A stretch of DNA of 64,000 bases, taken from NCBI GenBank assembly GCA_003635315.1, contig PYJD01000036.1, forward strand, positions 44,780-108,779. Direction: 5' to 3'. Numbering within the stretch: the first letter of the stretch is position 1; each line of letters starts with the position of its first letter. Positions 37,110 through 45,378 of this stretch are shown here, piece by piece. The notes beneath the pieces were generated by a model. The model did no database searches, was not told the origin of the DNA, and saw only the letters and a program-made list of their open reading frames with translations. This DNA is from Candidatus Poribacteria bacterium (lineage in GTDB: Bacteria; Poribacteria; WGA-4E; WGA-3G). Position numbers and translations under genes: made by a program.

Positions 37110-38423
37110 ATGATTACACATATTCGAATGAAAAACTTTAAATCTTGGAAAGATAGTGGGAAGATTGATCTTGCACCATTAACAGGATTCTTTGGTACAA
37201 ATAGTTCAGGTAAGAGCAGTCTGTTACAAATGTTGCTTTTGTTAAAACAAACTGCACTTGAATCAAATCAAGATGAAGTAATCTCGTTAGGAAATAAGGA
37301 ATCATTAATAAATCATGGCTCATTCAAAGATGTTATATTTGGTCATTTAGAAAATGAAACCCTTGAATTTGAGCTTAGTTGCAATTTACATAGTCCAATA
37401 ATTTTAGATGTTTCTAATGAAAATGAAGATTTGAAAGTAGAAATTGAATCTTTCATCTTCAACACTTCAATTGCCTTGAACGCCCATGGTTTATACATCC
37501 CAGAACTGAAATATACCATTGAATCACCAATTAGTTTGATAATAAGTTGTAAGGACAGAGAATTATCCTTCAAATACAAAGATCTACAACATAAAAATCA
37601 GATTCACTATACTTCAAAATTTGAGCGAAATTGTTACGGTAAATTACAGAATGAGAAAAACGACTTTAGATTGTTTACTAATGCATTTGAAACTACATTT
37701 TCTAATGTTTATTATCTTGGACCGAGTAGAATAGATTCGAAACGTTTTTATAATTGGCAAGGGCAGCATCCAGAAAATTATGAGAAATTTGGTAATCAGA
37801 CAATTGATGCCCTTCTCTCAGCTCGTGTATTGAAGATCAATACTATACATAAAAAAGAAGAAGTACCAATTGAAGAGAAAATCTCAGATTGGTTAAAAAA
37901 GATGGATCTTGCATATTCATTCTCACTGGATTCAGCAGATCCAAAGAATTTTTCCTATGTTGTACAGATTCAAAAATCTGCACATAGTCCAAAGGTCTCA
38001 TTGGTTGACATGGGATATGGATTAAGCCAATTCTTACCAGTTCTTGTCTTATGTTATTATGCTTCAGAAGGGGCAACACTTATACTTGAACAGCCTGGTA
38101 TCCATCTTCATCCAAGAGTTCAATCACAAGTTGCTGATCTCCTCATAGAAGTTGTCAAGGAACGAAATCTACAAATATTGGTTGAAAGCCATAGTGAACA
38201 TTTATTAAATAGACTACAGCGCCGTATCGCAGAAGAGGAAATTCGTGTTGATGAAACCGCACTCTATTTTTGTAGAAACGAGGACGGTGAATCTAAAATT
38301 GACCACCTAAAAATGGATGAATTTGGTAATATATCCAATTGGCCAGATAACTTTTTCGGAGATGAGATAGGTGACCTGATTGCAATGACAGAAGCACAAA
38401 GGGAACGTCAGAAAGGGATTTAA
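37110..38423 (+). CDS. AAA/OLD-like ATPase (DUF3696-type), copy 2
   Basis: A 437-residue paralogue of the ATPase at 33261-34577. N-terminal MITHIRMKNFKSWKDSGKID leads into Walker A GTNSSGKSSLLQ, and the C-terminal TLILEQPGIHLHPRVQSQ and ILVESHSEHLLNRLQRRI are nearly identical to copy 1. The middle (about 90-210) is diverged, as expected if that part senses a changing trigger. The Walker B glutamate pair is EQ here instead of EE. It is followed after 5 bases by an intact PIN-like gene, forming a two-gene module inserted just upstream of potB. Confidence 0.86.
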   Translation: MITHIRMKNFKSWKDSGKIDLAPLTGFFGTNSSGKSSLLQMLLLLKQTALESNQDEVISLGNKESLINHGSFKDVIFGHLENETLEFELSCNLHSPIILDVSNENEDLKVEIESFIFNTSIALNAHGLYIPELKYTIESPISLIISCKDRELSFKYKDLQHKNQIHYTSKFERNCYGKLQNEKNDFRLFTNAFETTFSNVYYLGPSRIDSKRFYNWQGQHPENYEKFGNQTIDALLSARVLKINTIHKKEEVPIEEKISDWLKKMDLAYSFSLDSADPKNFSYVVQIQKSAHSPKVSLVDMGYGLSQFLPVLVLCYYASEGATLILEQPGIHLHPRVQSQVADLLIEVVKERNLQILVESHSEHLLNRLQRRIAEEEIRVDETALYFCRNEDGESKIDHLKMDEFGNISNWPDNFFGDEIGDLIAMTEAQRERQKGI

Positions 38424-38428
38424 TTATA

Positions 38429-38941
38429 ATGGTGGCAGTGGTGATTGACACCAATGTCATCGTGATCGCAAATGTTGTTGATGACGATGACCGTAAGAAT
38501 TGTAGGGACCTATGTATAGAAAGACTAAATCAGATTATTACACAAAAAGAGATTATAGTTATTGATGATGGGTGGAGAATTCTCACTGAATATATTGATA
38601 ATACTAAGCCAAATACCAAGAAAGGTTTTGGTGATATGTTTGTAAAAAGATTGTTGCAGAATCAAAGTAATTCAAGTGTTTGCAGAATTGTACAGATTTC
38701 TTCAGTAGCTGGAAATGGAACAGAATTCAATGAGTTTCCTGACGATCCAAGATTGCAAAATTTTGACCCAGATGATAGGAAATTTATTGCTGTTTCTATT
38801 GCATACTTTAATCAATACCAAGAAAACCCATCAGTACTATTAGCAATAGATAGAGGATGGCTTCTTTTCATTGATACTTTACATAATCATGGTGTTAAGA
38901 TTGAACTTATATGTGAAGATGATATGCACCATATAAAATAA
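38429..38941 (+). CDS. PIN-like domain protein paired with ATPase copy 2
   Basis: A 170-residue protein with the acidic layout of a PIN nuclease: VVIDTNVIVIAN (first Asp, residue 7), ILTEYID (Glu), FDPDDRKFIAVS (Asp cluster) and LLAIDRGW (last Asp). PIN domains are metal-dependent RNases, often toxins or defence effectors. It starts 5 bases after the ATPase stop. A homologous but frameshifted gene accompanies ATPase copy 1. The conserved pairing at two loci on opposite strands argues for joint function. The PIN call is from motif spacing only and would need a profile search. Confidence 0.72.
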   Translation: MVAVVIDTNVIVIANVVDDDDRKNCRDLCIERLNQIITQKEIIVIDDGWRILTEYIDNTKPNTKKGFGDMFVKRLLQNQSNSSVCRIVQISSVAGNGTEFNEFPDDPRLQNFDPDDRKFIAVSIAYFNQYQENPSVLLAIDRGWLLFIDTLHNHGVKIELICEDDMHHIK

Positions 38942-38984
38942 AATATATTCCTTTAATTAGCTCATTACATTCAATATATAGTTA

Positions 38985-39833
38985 ATGCGTTCTAAATACC
39001 GCATAATTATTCTCCTTTCCCCAGTATTATGCTGGTTGATCTGTTTTTTTCTACTCCCCCTTTCCTATGTATTCATATATAGTTTCTTAGAACGTGATGC
39101 CCATGGAGGAATCCAGTGGACTTTCACTATTGAAAACTATATTCGTTCTATTGATGGTCTATACCTTCAAGTATTGTGGAGATCGATAACCACAGGATTC
39201 GTATGTACTATCTTCTGTTTATTAATTGGTTACCCGTTCGCTTATTCTCTTGCAGTAATTAGACCAAAATATAGAGACATATTACTTCTATTGATTGTTA
39301 TTCCGTTTTGGATTAACTTCCTTATACGCACTTATGCTTGGATTCTCATACTACGAAAGGAAGGTATTTTAAATAGTTTAATTACAAGTCTTTCCCTTGG
39401 AATACAACCTTTTGAATTACTCAATACACCCATTGCTGTTCAAATCGGATTAATCTACACCTATCTTCCATTTATGATACTTCCACTCTATGCTTCATTA
39501 GAACAGATAGATTTTTCACTGATAGATGCAGCAAAAGATTTAGGAGCAACTCCTCGAAATGCTTTTTGGCAGGTAACATTTCCGTTAAGCTTACCCGGTA
39601 TTTTGGCAGGATCTATGTTAGTATTTATTCCTACCGTAGGAGCATTTTTGACACCCGATTTACTTGGTGGTGGCAAAGTTAGTTATATCGGTAATGTAAT
39701 TGAAAGACAGTTCAAATCGGCACTTGATTATCCATTTGGGTCAGCTTTATCTATTTTATTAATGTGTTTTGTCCTATTGGGGATTATAATCTATTTCCGT
39801 ACCTTACGAGAGAGCAATAACTTGGATTATTAG
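38985..39833 (+). CDS. potB: Spermidine/putrescine-type ABC permease, PotB-like
   Basis: A 282-residue inner-membrane permease. Six hydrophobic segments are apparent, with the family start LLPLSYVFIYSF and the ATPase-coupling EAA loop (SLIDAAKDLGATPRNAFWQVT, then FPLSLPGI). FIPTVGAFLTPDLLGGGK is characteristic of PotB/PotH proteins. Its partner permease follows at 39893. No potA ATPase or potD binding-protein gene is adjacent; the ATPase-PIN pair stands where an upstream gene might be expected. The start ATG lacks a strong ribosome site. Confidence 0.88.
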   Translation: MRSKYRIIILLSPVLCWLICFFLLPLSYVFIYSFLERDAHGGIQWTFTIENYIRSIDGLYLQVLWRSITTGFVCTIFCLLIGYPFAYSLAVIRPKYRDILLLLIVIPFWINFLIRTYAWILILRKEGILNSLITSLSLGIQPFELLNTPIAVQIGLIYTYLPFMILPLYASLEQIDFSLIDAAKDLGATPRNAFWQVTFPLSLPGILAGSMLVFIPTVGAFLTPDLLGGGKVSYIGNVIERQFKSALDYPFGSALSILLMCFVLLGIIIYFRTLRESNNLDY

Positions 39834-39892
39834 GTTCGCGATAGAGGAATTGACAGGATACCCATATAGAATCCTACAATTTTAATTCGCAG

Positions 39893-40678
39893 ATGAAACG
39901 ACTATTTGACGTAAATGCCATTATAATTTTCCTTTTTCTCTATTTACCTATATTAGTAATCGTGATATTCTCTTTCAACAGAGGTGATCAGATAACTATT
40001 TGGGAAGGATTCTCAATAAGATGGTATTCATCACTATTGGGGAACAATGATGTATGGCGTGCCTGTAAGAATAGTCTTATGATTGCAGGAGCTGCAACTA
40101 TAGTTTCCACTATAATAGGTACAGCAGCAGCACTTGCATTGGAAAAATATAGGTTTCGTTTTAAATCACCAATTAGTAATACTCTATATCTACCTATAAT
40201 AATACCAGACATTGTCTTAGCAATTGCTCTATTAACTTTCTTTTCTCAATTAAAAATACAGCTCAACTTATATACAGTGATAATTGCTCATGTTGTTTTT
40301 AATATAGCCTATGTAACAATAATTGTAAGGGCACGTTTACAAGGATATGACCAGACAATTGAGGAAGCTGCCCTTGACCTTGGTGCCAATCATTGGCAGA
40401 CATTTTTTCGAATAACACTCCCTATTATCTCTCCTGGCGTGATTGGGGGTGCACTGTTGGCTTTTACTTTATCCATTGACGATTTTGTTATTACTTTCTT
40501 CACATCTGGCGTAGGATATACAACGTTGTCTGTTTATATCTATAATTCACTAAAATTTGGTATTACCCCAGAGATAAACGCGATTTCTACAATGTTGTTA
40601 TTAAATTCTATCGTTTTCATTATTTTGTTCTTATGGTTTCGTACAAAAAACCTATATAATATTATTGGAAAAAGTTGA
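39893..40678 (+). CDS. potC: Spermidine/putrescine-type ABC permease, PotC-like
   Basis: A 261-residue second permease of the polyamine transporter. It opens FLYLPILVIVIFSFNRG, contains LYLPIIIPDIVLAIALL, and has the EAA loop EEAALDLGANHWQTFFRITL followed by the PotC-type FTLSIDDFVITFF. It follows potB by 59 bases. The cognate ATPase and substrate-binding protein must be encoded outside this window or not at all. Confidence 0.9.
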   Translation: MKRLFDVNAIIIFLFLYLPILVIVIFSFNRGDQITIWEGFSIRWYSSLLGNNDVWRACKNSLMIAGAATIVSTIIGTAAALALEKYRFRFKSPISNTLYLPIIIPDIVLAIALLTFFSQLKIQLNLYTVIIAHVVFNIAYVTIIVRARLQGYDQTIEEAALDLGANHWQTFFRITLPIISPGVIGGALLAFTLSIDDFVITFFTSGVGYTTLSVYIYNSLKFGITPEINAISTMLLLNSIVFIILFLWFRTKNLYNIIGKS

Positions 40679-40761
40679 ATCAACATGATTCAATGCGTGA
40701 ATATTATGGAATTCTAAATCATAGTAAAGATGTAAATTTTTACTATAAATAAAAAATTATA

Positions 40762-41529
40762 ATGACATATTTAAAACCTTCAAATAGAATAAGACTAAAT
40801 TTATTTTTACTATATACTCTTATCTTTCTTATAGGAATTATCCTTGCATGTGACACAGAGAATTTACTCAATACAGATTTTGAAATGCTTGAAATTGAGG
40901 TAAAATCAGATTCACAAGAACTAATTATTGGGGATACTACTACCCTCAAAGCAACTGTTGATTATTCCGGAGATCCTTCGGCATTGATATATAAATGGAG
41001 TGCAAATGATGGTAGGATCCTTGGTAATGGTAGTAGTATTGTTTATGTTGCCCCTCAGTCAGCTGGACGTTATACAATTACCCTTGAGGTTACAGACGGG
41101 AACACGAAAAAGACATCTTCTATTCATATTGATGTTGAGGTCGGAAACGCAATCATTCTTTTATCTAACCGATATTGGAATGGAAATGCATTCACACAAG
41201 AACTCACTTTTAGATTGCGTGTAGATGAAATTCATAGAGAAAACATCACATTAAGATATGAAATACTACAAGATTCTGCAGAAATTGGTGCATTTCTTAG
41301 TATTGCGATAAATGATACAAACATCTTACAAGATCACTTAATCGGAACTGTACAACCCGATGAACCGTTGATAGTTATTGATGATATTGATATTTCTCAT
41401 TTAATCACCGATACAGGAATATACGAAGTCAAATTGACATTGGATGTCGTAGATGTAATGGAGAATGCATGGTTGTTAAAGAAATTAGTCTTAATTGGTT
41501 TAGATGGAACACTCACAGAAATTCAATAA
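40762..41529 (+). CDS. Predicted lipoprotein with PKD/Ig-like domain
   Basis: A 255-residue exported protein. The hydrophobic N-terminal segment (about 12-30) ends in a lipobox-like GIILAC, so Cys30 would be lipidated. Residues about 45-130 look like a PKD/Ig-like beta sandwich (LIIGDTTTLKATVDYSGDP, YKWSANDGRI, GRYTITLEVTDG). The remaining half is an unassigned beta-rich region. Its end overlaps the longest possible start of the alr frame. The role is unknown; PKD domains usually mediate surface contacts. Confidence 0.7.
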   Translation: MTYLKPSNRIRLNLFLLYTLIFLIGIILACDTENLLNTDFEMLEIEVKSDSQELIIGDTTTLKATVDYSGDPSALIYKWSANDGRILGNGSSIVYVAPQSAGRYTITLEVTDGNTKKTSSIHIDVEVGNAIILLSNRYWNGNAFTQELTFRLRVDEIHRENITLRYEILQDSAEIGAFLSIAINDTNILQDHLIGTVQPDEPLIVIDDIDISHLITDTGIYEVKLTLDVVDVMENAWLLKKLVLIGLDGTLTEIQ

Positions 41530-41545
41530 AAGAACAGGAATAGAT

Positions 41546-42673
41546 GTGGAAACTAAAATACAATCTCATGTTGAAATTGATTTACTGAAAATACAGGATA
41601 ATGCTAAAGCGATTAAAGCATATTGTAACAGAAAATTGATTGCTGTTGTTAAAGCTGATGCTTATGGACATGGTGCAGTACAAGTTGCCGACGTCTTACA
41701 TAACATTGCCGATATGTTTGCTGTCGCTACTGTGGAAGAAGGAATAGAACTTAGACAAGCTGGAATACGAAATCCAATTCTTGTCTTATTTAGTACATTA
41801 ACCGATACAGTTGATGAGATAATTTCTTATGAATTAACACCAACTATTGACAATTGGAATTTAGCTACAAGATTGAATGAGGCAGTTTTAGGTAGAAATT
41901 CATTACTACAATTGGTACCCATTGAGAAAGCATATATACATCTTGATATTAATACTGGTATGAATAGGAGTGGAATACCATACCTTGAGGTAAGAGACTT
42001 TATAGACAAATTACAGACTCTCAATCGTCTTGAACTTGAAGGAATTACGACACATCTGGCTACAGCAGATGAAGAGGATCATTCATTTGTTAACCTACAA
42101 TTACAACGGTTTGTTTCTTCAATTGAAGATGTTGAGAAATCAGATACAGGCATCCCATTTTTTCATGTTGCAAATAGTGCAGCGACAATCTCCATTCCTG
42201 ATTCTCATTTCGATGCTGTGAGACCAGGATTAGCATTATATGGTATTTATCCAGCAAGTTCATATTTTGTTGATTTACAACCAGCACTTTGTTGGAAAAC
42301 ACATGTCAGTTGGGTTAGTATGATTGATAGCGGAGAAGGGATTAGTTACGGACTGACCCATAAGGTAAAACAACCCACACGTATTGCCGCTATACAAGTC
42401 GGATATGGGGATGGTTATCCGCGTTCACTGTCTAATAAAGGGGAGGTGTTAATTAATGGAATACGAAGACCAATTCTTGGTAGAATCTGTATGGATATTA
42501 CGGTTGTTGGTTTAGAAACAACTGATCACGTCGAGATTGGTGATGAAGTAATTTTGATAGGAAAACAGGGAGATGCCGAAATAACTGTTGATGAAATTGC
42601 TAAGAAAACTGAAACAATCCCATATGAGATTCTTACTCAAATAGGTAAACGTGTTAAAAGAATATATGCATAA
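41546..42673 (+). CDS. alr: Alanine racemase
   Basis: PLP-dependent enzyme that makes D-alanine for peptidoglycan. The PLP lysine lies in VVKADAYGHGAVQVA near residue 38. The catalytic Tyr region is ISYGLTHKV. Further motifs are INTGMNRSGI and GYGDGYPRSLSN, and the C-terminal domain has RICMDITVVGL. At 375 residues it matches the family. I prefer the GTG at 41546 with AGGA 6 bases upstream. The ATG at 41504 would overlap the preceding gene and add 14 unrelated residues. Confidence 0.95.
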   Translation: METKIQSHVEIDLLKIQDNAKAIKAYCNRKLIAVVKADAYGHGAVQVADVLHNIADMFAVATVEEGIELRQAGIRNPILVLFSTLTDTVDEIISYELTPTIDNWNLATRLNEAVLGRNSLLQLVPIEKAYIHLDINTGMNRSGIPYLEVRDFIDKLQTLNRLELEGITTHLATADEEDHSFVNLQLQRFVSSIEDVEKSDTGIPFFHVANSAATISIPDSHFDAVRPGLALYGIYPASSYFVDLQPALCWKTHVSWVSMIDSGEGISYGLTHKVKQPTRIAAIQVGYGDGYPRSLSNKGEVLINGIRRPILGRICMDITVVGLETTDHVEIGDEVILIGKQGDAEITVDEIAKKTETIPYEILTQIGKRVKRIYA

Positions 42674-42805
42674 AGTCATTGATTATACTGTGTTGTAAGA
42701 GAGAACTCTTAATACAGATTGCTTAAGTGACTCAAAAGTAGGAGCAATTGAAAATATAGGAGAAAAACGGAGAACAATCTGCCCCATATACTAAATGCAA
42801 ACAAA

Positions 42806-42834
42806 TTGAAATTGTCCAATTCATTTTGTATAAT
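42806..42834 (+). promoter_or_regulatory. Sigma-70 promoter of the LamG gene at 42963
   Basis: TTGAAA at 42806-42811, a 17-base spacer and TATAAT at 42829-42834. The predicted start near 42841 leaves a leader of about 120 bases. Confidence 0.65.
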
Positions 42835-42962
42835 AATGTTAAAACAAAATTGGGGTTATTTTGTCTCATCTATAAATCTACATATTAATTATAGAGTACT
42901 ATACAATCTGAAGAATTACACAATTATCTCACTATTATAGATTCCTTAAAAGGAGAACATTC

Positions 42963-43757
42963 ATGTTAAAGAATATAAGATCTCTGATAGTAGCAATTAT
43001 TTTTATGCTACTTTTCCTCACACCCTTTGTAGGTGCACAGTTTCCAACTGATGGCGTGATTAGTTATTGGTCATTTGATGCAGGTACGATAAATGGGAAA
43101 GAGGTTAAAGATGTATTAGGTGGAAACGATGGTGAACTAAGTGGCAATCCCAAAATAGTTAATGGTAAAGTTGGGAAAGCCCTTGAATTCGATAGCAAGA
43201 ATTTTGTCCATATCCCTGGATCAAAAACCTTAGATTTCAATGGTGTTGAGACAATGAGTGTATCGGTGTGGGTATATGGTGCTAAAGATTCTCCTGTTGA
43301 TGGTGCTGTAGCCGGTGTATGTTGTGGAACCATAGTTGCCCAACGTGATACAAATGGATGGGCGTTAAGATATGATGGTCGAAATGGTGGTGCTGAATAC
43401 GAATTTATCACACAACCAGGATGGCAAGGTGATGGAGGATTTGGTGTTGCAACATTCGCAGCAAAAGAATGGCATCATCTGGTTGGGGTTGTTGATGGAA
43501 AAAAGAAATACCTATATGCAGATGGGAAATTAGCAAAAGAAAGTAATTACAATGGACCCATGCAAGGTGGTACTGAGACTGAAATTGGTAGTGCTGGTGC
43601 TGATGGTGGTTATATCGGAATTATTGATGAAGTCGTTATTTACGATAGAGCAGTAACTGAGAATGAAGTAAAGCAATTGTTTACTGCTGAAGGACTTGCT
43701 GTTATTCCTAATGGTAAAGCAGCTGTTCAGTGGGGATTAATAAAATCACGTTTTTAG
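42963..43757 (+). CDS. Secreted LamG-domain (concanavalin-like) protein 1
   Basis: A 264-residue exported protein. The signal peptide (about 1-25) ends GAQ. The LamG/laminin-G-like jelly roll spans the rest: VISYWSFDAGTING, KVGKALEFDSKNFVHIPGS, TMSVSVWVYG, WHHLVGVVDGKKKYLYADGK and GYIGIIDEVVIYDRAV. Such domains bind sugars or surface ligands. AAAGGAG precedes the ATG. The last residues WGLIKSRF resemble the tail of the second LamG protein (WGKIKVNY). The gene converges on that second gene across a shared terminator. Confidence 0.87.
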   Translation: MLKNIRSLIVAIIFMLLFLTPFVGAQFPTDGVISYWSFDAGTINGKEVKDVLGGNDGELSGNPKIVNGKVGKALEFDSKNFVHIPGSKTLDFNGVETMSVSVWVYGAKDSPVDGAVAGVCCGTIVAQRDTNGWALRYDGRNGGAEYEFITQPGWQGDGGFGVATFAAKEWHHLVGVVDGKKKYLYADGKLAKESNYNGPMQGGTETEIGSAGADGGYIGIIDEVVIYDRAVTENEVKQLFTAEGLAVIPNGKAAVQWGLIKSRF

Positions 43758-43786
43758 TTGATAGAAACAAAATCTTGTAAGAATGA

Positions 43787-43834
43787 ATAAATAAAAGGGA
43801 TAATATTGATAAACAATATTATCCCTTTTATTTA
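43787..43834. terminator. Bidirectional terminator between the two LamG genes
   Basis: A perfect stem of at least 16 bp (AAAAGGGATAATATTG with its complement, loop ATAAA, 43793-43829), extended by A/T pairs. It gives a U-rich tail in both directions and sits between convergent genes. Confidence 0.9.
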
Positions 43835-43864
43835 TCAATGTTGTATCTAATAATTTAGTAACAA

Positions 43865-44659
43865 TTAATAATTAACTTTAATCTTACCCCATTTTGTTGT
43901 AATCTTACCTTCTGCTTCAACAGAAGTAACCGTGGGTGCTAATCCTTTTTTCATTAAATTATTGATATCATCTGGTTCAAGTGCAACATCAAAAATCGCG
44001 ACCTCATCAATCAGAGCATTACCAAACCTACCGGCACAACAGCTATCTTTACCGATAAAAACTGGACCACTATCCGCATCAAGTGGAGTTTTAGTAAGAT
44101 CCATTTCACTCTCTTCTTTTCCATCAATATAAATAACCCATTTCCCAGTATCACTATTATAGGTTGTAGTATACATATGCCATTCGGTTATATCCGCTGG
44201 ACCAACCGCACCATCGCTCCAACCACCCGGTTTGTTCCAACATCCACCATTACATAATGCCCATGCAACATTCTTTGAATTTTGATTTGGATGTAGAACA
44301 AAAGCATTACGTTTTTCTACGAACCATCCATGAGCGTTCCAAGTGTCAGTATTACTCTTGACCCAAATTGAGATAGTAATCTGTTCACGGGGATTTTCAT
44401 GACCTGGAATTTCTATGAAAGCATCAGTACCATTAAATTCAAGAGCTTTGCCGAATTTTCCGTTAACCCACTTCGGTTTACCTTGGAGAGTTCCATTTAG
44501 TTCATTACCCGAAATGTCTTCAACAACATTTCCATTACCTTCATCAAATAGCCATGCACCTACAACATTCTCAATATCAATTTCTGCTTGTACATCCATC
44601 TGAAATACTAAACTAAAACTAAGCAATATCATTATTGTCATCAAATAAAATACCTTCAT
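43865..44659 (-). CDS. Secreted LamG-domain (concanavalin-like) protein 2
   Basis: A 264-residue exported paralogue of the gene at 42963, on the opposite strand. The signal peptide (about 1-25) ends VQAE. The jelly-roll motifs are VVGAWLFDEGNGNVVEDISG, GKFGKALEFNGTDAFIEIPG, ITISIWVKSN, WHMYTTTYN and ALIDEVAIFDVALE. Two Cys pairs (NGGCW and DSCCAG) may form disulphides. AAGGAG lies before the ATG. Both copies end in a short W-G-x-I-K motif after a Thr/Val-rich linker. Confidence 0.87.
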   Translation of the reverse strand: MKVFYLMTIMILLSFSLVFQMDVQAEIDIENVVGAWLFDEGNGNVVEDISGNELNGTLQGKPKWVNGKFGKALEFNGTDAFIEIPGHENPREQITISIWVKSNTDTWNAHGWFVEKRNAFVLHPNQNSKNVAWALCNGGCWNKPGGWSDGAVGPADITEWHMYTTTYNSDTGKWVIYIDGKEESEMDLTKTPLDADSGPVFIGKDSCCAGRFGNALIDEVAIFDVALEPDDINNLMKKGLAPTVTSVEAEGKITTKWGKIKVNY

Positions 44660-44836
44660 AATTACTCTCCTTAATATATGCTTTATATTTATCTAAACAA
44701 TTGAGTATAAGATTGATTGTTACAGGATTTTATATCTCTATATAATATAACAATCAAGAATATAATAGTAAATAAAGTATATCATGAAGTTAGTTAAAGT
44801 CAAGTAAAATTTTGTAGACATCCTCTTAAAAAAGTT

Positions 44837-44866
44837 ACGGGTCATCAGCATTGACTGACGACCCGT
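44837..44866 (-). terminator. Terminator-like hairpin after the gene at 44878
   Basis: Read on the minus strand, ACGGGTC...GACCCGT with further inner pairing is followed by AACTTTTTT. It would end the 166-residue gene's transcript. Confidence 0.75.
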
Positions 44867-44877
44867 TTGTAATACCT

Positions 44878-45378
44878 TTATTCTTGTGAATTATTCTGAG
44901 ATTGTGTTGGCGGGGGTTCTGTGAATTCCTCACCTTGTGCTTCTGCTTCTTTTCGCCTACGTTCCCATTCAGCGATCTCTCGATACACTTCTGCCTTACC
45001 TTCGGCAATACCTACTGCCTTACCTTCGGCAATACCTTCAGCAATACCTTCTACCTTACCTTCTTCTTTGGCAATAATTTTGGCTTCTTCTATCTTCTTT
45101 TCACGTCTTGCTTGAATAAAATCTGCTAATAACATCATTAGGTCTATACCTCCGATTATCATTGCGACTAAAGCCGCACCCACAGGAATAAATGCGGAAA
45201 TGTCTTTTGTTACGTTTTGAACGGATACGTGTCCCTTCCATACTTGTGTATTTTCAAACTCCAGTGCAATATATCCGTAGATGAGAGTAAATAGAGAAAC
45301 CAGGAATAGGGCAATACCTGTTTTTCCAGTTTTCCAAAATTCTCGGACAGCCTGCCTGAAAGTGCGAAACTTATTCAA
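44878..45378 (-). CDS. Small membrane protein with EG-rich heptad-like repeats
   Basis: Not a recognised family. The 166 residues hold two membrane segments (about 22-42, GIALFLVSLFTLIYGYIAL; about 64-86, FIPVGAALVAMIIGGIDLMM). A long charged helix follows, with tandem EGIAEG/EGKAEV units (about 107-130), and a Pro/Gln-rich end. The AEGKA repeats resemble the C-terminal repeats of some Rpn/PD-(D/E)XK transposase-like proteins, but no nuclease domain is present. The start is TTG with GGAGG directly upstream. The underlying DNA has 12-18 base tandem units around 45000-45060, so the copy number may vary. Confidence 0.7.
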   Translation of the reverse strand: MNKFRTFRQAVREFWKTGKTGIALFLVSLFTLIYGYIALEFENTQVWKGHVSVQNVTKDISAFIPVGAALVAMIIGGIDLMMLLADFIQARREKKIEEAKIIAKEEGKVEGIAEGIAEGKAVGIAEGKAEVYREIAEWERRRKEAEAQGEEFTEPPPTQSQNNSQE

